From Verrucomicrobiota bacterium (GTDB taxonomy: Bacteria > Verrucomicrobiota > Verrucomicrobiia > Opitutales > Opitutaceae), in the NCBI GenBank assembly GCA_030916665.1, contig JAUPWC010000076.1:1-6560 (forward strand): a DNA stretch of 6,560 nt. Reading direction: 5' to 3'. Under the pieces are notes generated by a model that was not told the origin of the DNA, made no database searches, and was given only the letters and a program-made list of their open reading frames with translations. Shown in pieces: positions 1-6,416 of the stretch (its first letter is position 1; the number at the start of each line of letters is the position of its first letter). The position numbers and the translations under genes are program-made.

Positions 1-3000
1 CCGGCGTCGGCCGGACCAGCTACTCGATCATGGCGCAGGGCCAGATCGACCAGATCCTGTCGTCGAAGCCCGAGGAGCGCCGTGTGGTGTTCGAGGAGGC
101 CGCCGGCATCACCAAATACAAGAGTCAGCGCCGCGAAGCGATGAACAAGCTCTCGCTCACCGAGCAGAACCTGGCCCGCGTGACCGACGTCATCAACGAG
201 ATCGCCCGCCAGATTGGCTCGCTGCGCCGGCAGGCCGCCAAGGCCATGCGCTACAAGCGCCTCAGTTTCCGTCTGCGCCAGCTCGCGCTCGCGCACGGCA
301 GCCAGCAGTGGCAGGGCCTGAGCGCCACGCTCGGCGAGCTGGAGGGGCGCGTCAGCGGCCTGCGCGGCGACGCCGAGTCCCGGCGCACCGTGCTGGAGGA
401 AAAGACCCGTGCCCTCGACGAACAGAAGGCCACCCGCAGCTCGCTCACCCAGCGGGTGCAGGATGCCCAGCAGGCGGTTTTTGATCTTCGCTCGCAGAAG
501 GAACAGGCGGAAAACCAGTCCGGTCTCGCCGAGGTGAAGCGCGCCGGCCTCGCGGAGCGCCTGGATTCCGGCAAGGAGGACTTGGCCGAGCTGGAGATGC
601 AGCTGCGCGAGCTGGCCACGCAGGTGGACACCGGCGCGCAGGACAAGCAGATGCAGCTCTCGCTGCTCGGCAGCTCCGACGCCGTCTTCCAGGACCGCAA
701 CCGCGAGCTCGCCGTAATCGAGGGCGAACTCACCAGAGCCGACCAACAGCTCAGTCAGGAGAAGTTCCGCCTGCTCCAGCTCGAGAGCACGGTTGCGCGC
801 CTGCGCACCGACAGCTCCGGTCTCGAGGTGGACGCCCGCACGAGCCAGCACAAGTTTGACACGCTCTCCCAGGACCTCGCGCAGCTGCGTTCGGCCGTCG
901 AGGGCGCGGCGGCGGCCCTGGCCGAGGCCAGCCAGAAGGTGCAGGAGGCGCGCATCGAGCAGAGCCGCGTCAACAACGAGGCGCAGGCCGCGCAGGCCGC
1001 CCTGCAGGAGCTGACCCAGAAATTCCGCGAGGCGCAGCGCCGCCTGCAGGAAATCGACCGTGGCCTCGCGCAGAAGACCGCCCGGTTGAAACTGCTCCAG
1101 CAGCTGCAGGAAAAGTGGGAAGGCTTCGGTGAAGGCGCGAAGGCCCTGCTCTCCGGCCGGCTTTCCGCGGTGATCGGCGAGCAGAAGTTCACGCCCGTCA
1201 CCCAGGGGCTCGAGGTCCGCGCCGAATACGCCAAGGCGCTGGAGGCGCTGCTCGGCGCTTCGGTCGAGGCCATCGCGGTCTCCGATCTCGCCACGGCGCA
1301 GAAGATTCTCGGCCAGCTCGCCGCCGACCAGATCGGCAGCGTGTGCCTGCAGGTTGCCGGACTGGCCGGCGCGTCGGCCAACGGTGAACTTCCGGCCATG
1401 CTCAAGCCCGCGGCCGAGGCCGTCGCCAACCTTGAGCCGTCGCACCCCGCGGCCGCGATGCTTTCCGCCTGCTATCTGACCGAGGACCTCAACGCCTTCC
1501 TCGATTTCTGGCAGGCGAATCCCGGCTTCAGCTTCCTGATGGTGGCGACGCCGAAGGGTGATCTCGTGGACCGGCGCGGCCTGATCTCGGGCGGACACCA
1601 CAAGAAGCCGCAGAACAGCATCGTGCAGCGCGAGGTTGACCTGCGCGAGACCGGCAAGGCCGTCATCACCGAGCAGGCCGCCCATGACGAACAGCGCGCG
1701 CTGATCGACCAGCTCAATGCCGCGCTGGCCGAGGCCGAGGCGACCCTTGAGCAGCGGCGCAAGGACGTGCTCGCCGCCTCGCAGCACGCGGCCACGCTGC
1801 ACAGCGAGGAGAAGAACGCCCAGCGCTCCCTCGATGACGCCAGCAACCGGCTGCAGCGGATGGAAAACGAGCTGACCAACCTCAAGCGCGACCACGACGA
1901 GGCGCTCGCGCGCCTCGCGAAGGCCCAGGCCCAGCTCGCCGAGGCCAACGGCGCGGTCGAGGCGCAGAAGCAGGTCATCGCCACCATCGAGACTTCGATC
2001 AACGACAGGCGCGCGGACCGCGACCAGAAGCGCGACTCGCTGGCCCAGGCCCGTCTTGAGCTGGCCGAGCGCCGCCAGAAGGTTGAGGTGCTCGACCGCG
2101 GCCTGACCGAGATGGAGCGCCGCCGCGTCCAGCTCGCCGACCTGCACGACCAGCGCCAGATCGAGATCGAGACCTGGACCGAGCAGATCGCCGCCCTTGA
2201 GCAGGAAGGCGCCGGTCAGCGCGCACGCGCCGAGGAAATTGCGGTGACGCTCGCCACGGCACAGGAGAATGTGGAACAGGTTCGCACGGACCTCGCCGCC
2301 ATCGAACAACAGATCAATGCAGTCGAAGCCGGACTCAGCTCCATCCGCGCGGAGGCGGAAGCGTCCATGTCCGAGCTTTCCCGCCATGAGGTGAAGGCCG
2401 CCGAGACGAAGGCGCGCGTGCAGTTTCTCGTCGAGGAAATCACCCACGAATTTCAGACCGATGTCTCGACTCTCGACTGGCGCCGCCTGCTCTGGCACGC
2501 GGACGACGAGCCGGAAGGCATCAAGGACCTCGATCTCGACGAAGAAGAAGAGGGCACGGCTCCGGCTCCCGCCGCGCAGCCTGCCGAAGGCGAGGCCGTG
2601 GCCGAGGCAAAACCGAAGCGCCGCAAGAAGAAGGAAAACAAGGGCGATCCGACCGAGGCCGACCTCGCCACCCTCGACAGCACCAACTGGCCCGAGATCA
2701 AGTCCGAGGTGGACGCCCTCCGTCAGCGCATCAACACGATGGGAGCGGTCAACCTCGTCGCCATCGAGGAATACTCCGAGCTGAAGCAGCGCTACGAATT
2801 CCTGAAGACCCAGAGCGACGACCTGATCAACGCCAAGACCGAACTGCTCAAGGCCATCGACGACATCAACAAGACCTCGCTGGAGCAGTTCAAGGTCACC
2901 TTTGAGCAGATCCGCAAGAACTTCGCCTACACCTTCAACCTGTTGTTCGGCGGCGGACGCGCCGAGATCGAGCTGATCTCCGCCGAGGACCCGCTGGAGA

Positions 3001-3416
3001 GCGGCATCGAGATCGTGGCGCAGCCGCCGGGCACCAAGCTCAAGGGCATCACGCTCCTGTCGGGTGGCCAGAAGACGCTTACCGCCGTGGCGCTGCTCTT
3101 CGCGCTCTACATGGTGAAGCCGTCGCCGTTCTGTCTGCTCGACGAACTCGACGCGCCGCTCGACGAGTCGAACATCCACCGCTTCACCAACCTGCTGAAG
3201 CAGTTCGTGAAGGACTCGCAGTTCATCATCATCACTCACAACAAGAGCACCGTGGCCGCGGCCGACGCGCTCTACGGCGTGACGATGCAGGAGCGCGGCG
3301 TGTCCAAAACGGTCTCCATGCGCTTCAACAAGGAGCGCGGCGAGGCCGAGGCCCTGCCCACGACGATCGCCGACTCCGTCCGCGGCGCCAAGCCGCAGGC
3401 GCCGGCCGCGGTCTGA
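1..3416 (+). CDS. smc: Chromosome segregation/condensation protein SMC, 5'-truncated by window edge
   Basis: SMC is the ATPase of the bacterial condensin-like complex, which with ScpA and ScpB binds and organises chromosomal DNA. The first complete codon is at position 3, and the reading frame is open from there, so the ATG at 30 is an internal methionine. The opening residues GVGRTSYSIMAQGQID and then KPEERRVVFEEAAGITKYK are the conserved Q-loop part of the N-terminal head. The Walker A segment lies upstream of the window. A long coiled coil follows, then a hinge (about 1113-1597, ending in a GDLVDRRGLISGG-type motif), then the returning coiled coil. The C-terminal head has the signature LSGGQK (3057-3074) and Walker B PFCLLDELDAPLDE (3126-3167). 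About 1137 codons are visible. With the missing head region (roughly 130-150 residues in relatives) the protein would exceed the usual ~1180 residues. Part of the excess is a charged insert at 2502-2663. No frameshift or stop is seen, and the key ATPase motifs in view are intact. Confidence 0.97.
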   Translation, partial: GVGRTSYSIMAQGQIDQILSSKPEERRVVFEEAAGITKYKSQRREAMNKLSLTEQNLARVTDVINEIARQIGSLRRQAAKAMRYKRLSFRLRQLALAHGSQQWQGLSATLGELEGRVSGLRGDAESRRTVLEEKTRALDEQKATRSSLTQRVQDAQQAVFDLRSQKEQAENQSGLAEVKRAGLAERLDSGKEDLAELEMQLRELATQVDTGAQDKQMQLSLLGSSDAVFQDRNRELAVIEGELTRADQQLSQEKFRLLQLESTVARLRTDSSGLEVDARTSQHKFDTLSQDLAQLRSAVEGAAAALAEASQKVQEARIEQSRVNNEAQAAQAALQELTQKFREAQRRLQEIDRGLAQKTARLKLLQQLQEKWEGFGEGAKALLSGRLSAVIGEQKFTPVTQGLEVRAEYAKALEALLGASVEAIAVSDLATAQKILGQLAADQIGSVCLQVAGLAGASANGELPAMLKPAAEAVANLEPSHPAAAMLSACYLTEDLNAFLDFWQANPGFSFLMVATPKGDLVDRRGLISGGHHKKPQNSIVQREVDLRETGKAVITEQAAHDEQRALIDQLNAALAEAEATLEQRRKDVLAASQHAATLHSEEKNAQRSLDDASNRLQRMENELTNLKRDHDEALARLAKAQAQLAEANGAVEAQKQVIATIETSINDRRADRDQKRDSLAQARLELAERRQKVEVLDRGLTEMERRRVQLADLHDQRQIEIETWTEQIAALEQEGAGQRARAEEIAVTLATAQENVEQVRTDLAAIEQQINAVEAGLSSIRAEAEASMSELSRHEVKAAETKARVQFLVEEITHEFQTDVSTLDWRRLLWHADDEPEGIKDLDLDEEEEGTAPAPAAQPAEGEAVAEAKPKRRKKKENKGDPTEADLATLDSTNWPEIKSEVDALRQRINTMGAVNLVAIEEYSELKQRYEFLKTQSDDLINAKTELLKAIDDINKTSLEQFKVTFEQIRKNFAYTFNLLFGGGRAEIELISAEDPLESGIEIVAQPPGTKLKGITLLSGGQKTLTAVALLFALYMVKPSPFCLLDELDAPLDESNIHRFTNLLKQFVKDSQFIIITHNKSTVAAADALYGVTMQERGVSKTVSMRFNKERGEAEALPTTIADSVRGAKPQAPAAV
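2502..2663 (+). other. Low-complexity charged insert within SMC, just before the C-terminal head
   Basis: This stretch of about 54 codons interrupts the end of the second coiled coil. It reads as an acidic block (DLDLDEEEEG, 2526-2555), then a Pro/Ala/Glu-rich linker, then a strongly basic block (KPKRRKKKENK, 2610-2642), and then returns to ordinary SMC sequence (the segment ending VDALRQRINTMGAVNLVAIEEY). In well-known SMC proteins the coiled coil normally runs straight into the LRxxIxxLGxVNLxAIEEY segment. The reading frame and codon style stay unchanged through the insert, so it is part of the protein and not a frameshift artefact. It is predicted to be disordered. A role in DNA or ScpA contact is possible but is inference. 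Confidence 0.75.
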
Positions 3417-3436
3417 GTTCCGGGCCTTCCGACCTT

Positions 3437-3521
3437 TGTCATCGCGAGGCCCGCAAAGCCCGCCGTGGCGATCCAGCTGGATTGCTTCGTCTTCCGCAGA
3501 CGCGGGATCCTTGCAATGACA
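3437..3521. repeat. 85-bp intergenic palindromic element with GTCATYGC ends
   Basis: The ends are imperfect inverted repeats: TGTCATCGCGAGG at 3437-3449 and, read on the minus strand, TGTCATTGCAAGG from 3521 to 3509 (11 of 13 match). The centre is a near-perfect palindrome, GCGATCCAGCTGGATTGC at 3468-3485. The right half also holds a small perfect hairpin (CGTCT at 3488-3492 pairing with AGACG at 3498-3502). The layout of terminal repeats, a GCAATCCAG-like core and short side hairpins resembles a family of intergenic palindromic repeats that I recall from many unrelated bacterial genomes. It starts 20 bases after the smc stop codon and encodes no protein. It could act as a transcript 3' end or a non-autonomous mobile element. 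The family assignment is from memory. Confidence 0.75.
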
Positions 3522-3554
3522 GTCCGAATGCCAGGGGTGCCGGTATGATTTTCC

Positions 3555-3582
3555 GCCCTGCGCGGCGATTGCTGCGCAGGGC
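3555..3582 (+). terminator. 12-bp GC-rich hairpin downstream of smc, possible terminator or mRNA 3' end
   Basis: GCCCTGCGC (3555-3563) pairs perfectly with GCGCAGGGC (3574-3582). On the plus-strand RNA the stem extends inward by G-U, G-C and C-G pairs, giving 12 bp closed by a GAUU tetraloop. The bases that follow (CTGTCATTAGC) are not a clear U-tract, so it is not a textbook intrinsic terminator. As the most stable simple hairpin before the next promoter-like site, it may stabilise or define the smc mRNA end. The structure is certain; the terminator role is a guess. Confidence 0.4.
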
Positions 3583-3583
3583 C

Positions 3584-3599
3584 TGTCATTAGCAAATCC
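3584..3599 (+). repeat. Degenerate extra copy of the palindromic element's end
   Basis: TGTCATTAGCAAATCC matches the minus-strand reading of the element's right end (TGTCATTGCAAGGATCC, 3521-3505) except for one inserted A and a missing GG. It therefore forms an inverted pair with 3505-3521 and lies in the same direction as the element's left end. It may be the remnant of a second unit. Chance similarity is not excluded because the match is short. Confidence 0.4.
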
Positions 3600-3637
3600 T
3601 CTAGCGTGGGCCCGGCCGATACCCCGGCGGCCGGTTG

Positions 3638-3659
3638 TGGTATAGTTTCCCCAAAAGGA
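3638..3659 (+). promoter_or_regulatory. Extended -10 promoter and ribosome binding site for the small membrane-protein gene
   Basis: TGGTATAGT at 3638-3646 is an extended -10 (TGn followed by TATAGT, one mismatch from TATAAT). It stands out in GC-rich surroundings, and no convincing -35 is seen. Transcription would begin near 3652-3654, almost directly at the Shine-Dalgarno-like AAAAGGA (3653-3659), which lies 6 bases before the ATG at 3666. This arrangement favours 3666 over the in-frame ATG at 3606, which lies upstream of the promoter and has no ribosome site. The leader would be only about 12-14 bases. Confidence 0.5.
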
Positions 3660-3665
3660 TACCCC

Positions 3666-3827
3666 ATGAAAACTCCCTTCGTAGCAATCCTTGCGGGTGC
3701 AGGGCTCTGGCTGCTCTACCTGTTCTTTGGCCGGCAGATCGACATCGCATTCTGCGCGGTGATCCTCTTCGGCACCGGGTTGGTGGCCTGGACCTTCGAG
3801 CAATACGGTCACCACGGCCCGCGTTGA
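3666..3827 (+). CDS. Small two-helix membrane protein, unknown function
   Basis: This is a 53-residue hydrophobic protein. Two likely membrane segments are visible, about residues 4-21 (FVAILAGAGLWLLYLFF) and 26-43 (IDIAFCAVILFGTGLVAW), joined by a short polar turn (GRQ). A polar, His-containing tail follows (EQYGHHGPR). No cleavable signal peptide, catalytic motif or metal site is evident. The start is set by the Shine-Dalgarno-like AAAAGGA six bases upstream and the extended -10 just before it. An alternative in-frame start at 3606 would add 20 non-hydrophobic residues and is less likely. The gene lies alone between smc and the convergent pilB-like gene and is followed by a highly structured 3' region. 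I do not recognise the family. The size and hydrophobicity would suit a small membrane regulator or a type I-toxin-like peptide, but nothing in the sequence decides this. Confidence 0.7.
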   Translation: MKTPFVAILAGAGLWLLYLFFGRQIDIAFCAVILFGTGLVAWTFEQYGHHGPR

Positions 3828-3896
3828 GAAACGGATGACCGGAGGCCCACCGCGATTCCGCCGGGAGCCAGGCGGGTGGGGTGACTGTGCGCAGGC

Positions 3897-3954
3897 GGCC
3901 GGGGACGATGGACACCGTTGCCGCCTGCTGGCGGCCCGGTGTTTGTCCCCGGTT
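3897..3954 (+). other. 24-bp structured RNA hairpin in the 3' region of the small membrane-protein gene
   Basis: As plus-strand RNA this folds into one long rod. Positions 3897-3908 pair with 3943-3954, including the perfect core CCGGGGAC (3899-3906) with GTCCCCGG (3945-3952). Then ACACCG (3912-3917) pairs with CGGTGT (3937-3942), and GCCGCC (3920-3925) with GGCGGC (3930-3935), closed by a TGCT loop. The only breaks are a 3-base bulge (3909-3911) and a 2-by-1 internal loop (3918-3919 opposite 3936). Three pairs are G-U on the plus strand and would be mismatches on the minus strand, which favours a plus-strand RNA. It lies 69 bases after the small gene's stop and just before a terminator, so it is most simply a structured 3' untranslated region or a 3'-derived small RNA. 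I recognise no known RNA family. Confidence 0.55.
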
Positions 3955-3981
3955 CTCGCGATGCGAAACCGAGGCAGACAA

Positions 3982-4009
3982 AAGGCGCGACCCTTGCGGA
4001 TCGCGCCTT
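3982..4009. terminator. Intrinsic terminator, probably bidirectional, between converging genes
   Basis: AAGGCGCGA (3982-3990) pairs perfectly with TCGCGCCTT (4001-4009) around a 10-base loop. Read on the minus strand, the stem ends in CCTTTTGTCT, a recognisable U-tract, and sits about 40 bases past the stop codon of the pilB-like gene, where its terminator should be. Read on the plus strand, it is followed by CTTCTTTGCTT, a weaker U-rich tail that could end transcripts from the small membrane-protein gene. Both uses fit the convergent arrangement. Confidence 0.8.
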
Positions 4010-4018
4010 CTTTGCTTG

Positions 4019-4043
4019 CCCGGCCGTGGGGTAGCCGGCCGGG
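4019..4043. other. GC-rich hairpin immediately after the pilB-like stop codon
   Basis: CCCGGCCG (4019-4026) pairs perfectly with CGGCCGGG (4036-4043) around a 9-base loop. On the minus strand it starts 7 bases beyond the stop codon of the pilB-like gene and precedes the terminator. There is no U-tract of its own, so it may only stabilise the mRNA end. The structure is clear; any function is inference. Confidence 0.4.
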
Positions 4044-4050
4044 AAAGGGA

Positions 4051-6297
4051 TCAGTGGCCGCCGGCCTTTTTCTTGGCCGCGGCGTTCCCGTCGGTGCCCT
4101 CGGTGATCATGTCGGCCGGCACGTTGGCGAGCGCGTCCTCCATGGTGGTAAGGCCCATTTTGACCTTGAGCATCGAGTCCTGGTGGAGGGTCTTCATGCC
4201 GGACTTCATGCAGACGCGCTTGAGGTCGGCGACCTCGACCTCGGCGTTGATGGCCTCGACGATCTCCTCGCAGTTGACCATGAGCTCGTGGATGCCGACG
4301 CGGCCCTTGTAGCCGTTGCCGCTGCAGACGTGGCAGCCGCCGGAAGCGGCCTTGAAGATCTCGGGCGCCTCCGTGAGGTTGAGCGCCTTCATGATGATCT
4401 CGGCCTCGCGGCCCTCAGGCTTGTATTTGACCTTGCAGTTCTTGCAGACGCGGCGGAGCAGGCGCTGCGCGCACACGCAGACGAGCGCGGCGGAAATGTT
4501 GAAGGGCTCGATGCCCATTTCGCCCATGCGCGACACCGTCGAGGGGGCGTCGTTGGTGTGGAGCGTGGAAACGAGCAAGTGACCGGTGAGCGCCGCTTCG
4601 CAGGCGATCTGGGCGGTTTCCTTGTCGCGGATTTCACCGACGAGGATGATGTCGGGGTCCATACGCAGGTAGCAGCGAAGTGCGCGCTGGAAATCCAGGC
4701 CGATCTGCTTGTTCATCTGCATCTGGTTCAGGCCGGGGAGGGTGTATTCGATCGGGTCCTCGGCGGTCTGGATGTTGACGTCGGGGGTGTTGATCTCGGC
4801 CAGTGCGGCGTAGAGGGTCATGGATTTGCCCGAGCCGGTGGGGCCGCAGTGGAGGATCATGCCGTAGGGCTGGCGCACACAGTCGCGGTATTTCGCGAGA
4901 TTTTCGTCGGAGAAGCCCAACATCGGCAGGGGCAGGGTGGACTTCTGCTTGTCGAGGATACGCATGACGACCTTCTCGCCGTGGTTCATCGGGCCGGTGG
5001 CGACACGAAGGTCGATGTCGATGTTCTTCTTGGTGTATTTCTTGAAGACGATGCGTCCGTCCTGCGGCAACCGGCGCTCGGAGATGTCGAGGTTGCACAT
5101 GATCTTCAGGCGGGCGACGAGGGCGTGAGTGACCTGCTTGGGCAGGCGCATCTTCTCGGCGCACATGCCGTCCACGCGGTAGCGCACGATCAGGTCCTTT
5201 TCCTGCGGCTCAATGTGGATGTCCGAAGCGCCGGAAACATAGGCGTCCTCGATGATGCGGTTGGTGAGCTGGATGATCGGGGCGGATTCCTCGCTCTCAA
5301 GGTCGGTGGCCTTGACCTCGCCCGTGCCGCCCTCCGTGTAGGCGCCGGCGATCAGGTCCTTCACCTCGTCGATGTCCACCTCGGCGGCTTCTTCGCCGGC
5401 TTTCTTGGCACCGGCCTTCTCGCCGAAGTGTTTTTTGAGCAGGGTGTCGAGCAGGCTGGCGGGGATGACCTTTACGTCGTCGATCGACATCTCGGTCGCC
5501 TGTGAGAAGGCCTCGCGCTTCGCGTAGTCGAGCGGGTTGGTCATGAACACCGCGCAGGAATTCGTGCCGGTCTTCTTGTAGGGGAAGATGCACTCGCGGC
5601 GGATGATCGCGTCGCCGGTGATCTCGACGAGTTTCTCGTCCACCTCGCCGTCGTCCACCTTGGTGACGAGGGGCAGTTCGGTGAACTTGGAGATGAACTT
5701 GGCGGTATCCTCGGCGCTGAGCTGGAACTTCGGGTCCAGCATGCGCTGGATGAGCGTGGAGGAATACTCGGCAACCTCCATGAGCACGCTCAGGTCCTTC
5801 GGCGTGAACAGGCCACCGGTGCCGGCGGAGGGCTCCTTGTTGAGCACCTGGATGGCGCCGATGACGATGTTGGTCTTGAGCGGGACCGTGAGCATCGAGT
5901 GGACCTCGAAGCCGACGTCCATCTTCTTGAGCGAGGCGGCGTCGGGACCCTTGCCGCTGAAGAAGAGCGGTTCGCCGGTCTGGATGACCTTGCCGACGTT
6001 GCCGGTGCCGGCGGGCAGTTTGAGGGTGAGCAGCTTCTGCTGGGTCGCCTTAAACTGGCCTTCCTTGTCCTTGTCGGTGCCCCAGAGGGTCGGGGAGTAA
6101 TAGACGTGCTTGAACACAATCTCGCCGGCCTCGACGAGGTAGAGGGTCATGGACTGGGCCTGGAGCGATTCGACAACCTTGCTCGCGGTGAGCTCGACGA
6201 CGGAGTTGACGTCCTCACGGCTGGGCGCCGGTTTGGAAATGACCTTGATGAGCAGGGACCGACGCAGCGTGCCTGTGAGATTGCTGGAGGAGGCCAT
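4051..6297 (-). CDS. GAF-domain-containing PilB/GspE-family assembly ATPase (type IV pilus / type II secretion)
   Basis: This 748-residue cytoplasmic hexameric-type ATPase powers assembly of pilin-like fibres at the inner membrane. Residues about 20-187 look like a GAF sensory domain ([17 protein letters not shown], then [21 protein letters not shown]). Residues about 193-292 resemble the MshEN/GspE N-terminal domain that contacts the platform or binds cyclic-di-GMP in relatives. An acidic/Ala linker follows. The ATPase core has Walker A GPTGSGKS (485-492), an Asp box TAEDPIE (511-517), Walker B ILVGEIRD with Glu555, a His box [14 protein letters not shown] (571-584), and a four-Cys zinc site (C618, C621, C655, C658). 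All hallmarks are intact. Typical PilB proteins have about 560-570 residues, and the GAF domain explains most of the excess. Assignment to pilus versus secretion cannot be settled because no pilC, pilT or gsp genes are in view. The ATG at 6297 has no clear Shine-Dalgarno sequence, and no better in-frame start is seen. Confidence 0.93.
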   Translation of the reverse strand: MASSSNLTGTLRRSLLIKVISKPAPSREDVNSVVELTASKVVESLQAQSMTLYLVEAGEIVFKHVYYSPTLWGTDKDKEGQFKATQQKLLTLKLPAGTGNVGKVIQTGEPLFFSGKGPDAASLKKMDVGFEVHSMLTVPLKTNIVIGAIQVLNKEPSAGTGGLFTPKDLSVLMEVAEYSSTLIQRMLDPKFQLSAEDTAKFISKFTELPLVTKVDDGEVDEKLVEITGDAIIRRECIFPYKKTGTNSCAVFMTNPLDYAKREAFSQATEMSIDDVKVIPASLLDTLLKKHFGEKAGAKKAGEEAAEVDIDEVKDLIAGAYTEGGTGEVKATDLESEESAPIIQLTNRIIEDAYVSGASDIHIEPQEKDLIVRYRVDGMCAEKMRLPKQVTHALVARLKIMCNLDISERRLPQDGRIVFKKYTKKNIDIDLRVATGPMNHGEKVVMRILDKQKSTLPLPMLGFSDENLAKYRDCVRQPYGMILHCGPTGSGKSMTLYAALAEINTPDVNIQTAEDPIEYTLPGLNQMQMNKQIGLDFQRALRCYLRMDPDIILVGEIRDKETAQIACEAALTGHLLVSTLHTNDAPSTVSRMGEMGIEPFNISAALVCVCAQRLLRRVCKNCKVKYKPEGREAEIIMKALNLTEAPEIFKAASGGCHVCSGNGYKGRVGIHELMVNCEEIVEAINAEVEVADLKRVCMKSGMKTLHQDSMLKVKMGLTTMEDALANVPADMITEGTDGNAAAKKKAGGH

Positions 6298-6416
6298 GTG
6301 GTGGAAGTGGGATGGGGGCGCCCGCCGCGCGGAAACCCCTGCGGGTCAACGTCGACGATTAAAAACGCGCTTGCTTGTAATGCCTCTTTTCAGCGTGGTC
6401 GAGGGCTAACTTGCAA
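6298..6416. promoter_or_regulatory. Divergent intergenic region between the pilB-like gene and yraN
   Basis: These 119 bases must hold the start signals for two divergent genes. An AT-rich patch (6358-6390) is the likely promoter core. On the minus strand TTTAAT (6363-6358) is a possible -10 for the pilB-like gene, giving a leader of about 50 bases. On the plus strand TGTAAT (6376-6381) with TCGACG (6352-6357), 18 bases apart, is a weak promoter candidate for yraN, which has GAGGG (6401-6405) 11 bases before its ATG. GC-rich palindromes lie in the pilB-side leader (GGGCGCCC at 6316-6323, CCGCGCGG at 6325-6332), and CGTCGACG at 6350-6357 is a perfect palindrome between the two promoters. All promoter calls are tentative. 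Confidence 0.35.

Noticed and set aside
251..2701. Several 75-224 codon minus-strand frames inside smc
   Set aside because: All are Ser/Arg/Ala-rich antisense shadows of the coiled-coil coding sequence.
3606..3665. Upstream in-frame ATG extending the small membrane protein by 20 residues
   Set aside because: No ribosome site precedes it, it lies upstream of the extended -10, and the extension is not hydrophobic; 3666 has a good Shine-Dalgarno.
3272..3667. 131-codon minus-strand frame across the palindromic element
   Set aside because: Part is antisense to smc and the rest is a translation of the palindromic repeat, a common source of spurious proteins.
3942..3982. tRNA-like or known small RNA (SRP RNA, 6S, tmRNA)
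   Set aside because: GGTTC and stem-loops are present, but there is no cloverleaf, no SRP tetraloop consensus, no 6S central bubble and no CCA-type end.
3835..5505. Open frame of 556 codons on the plus strand
   Set aside because: It lies antisense to the intact pilB-like gene for most of its length; its Val/Asp/Leu/Gly/His-rich composition is the usual mirror of a high-GC coding sequence, and no family is recognisable.
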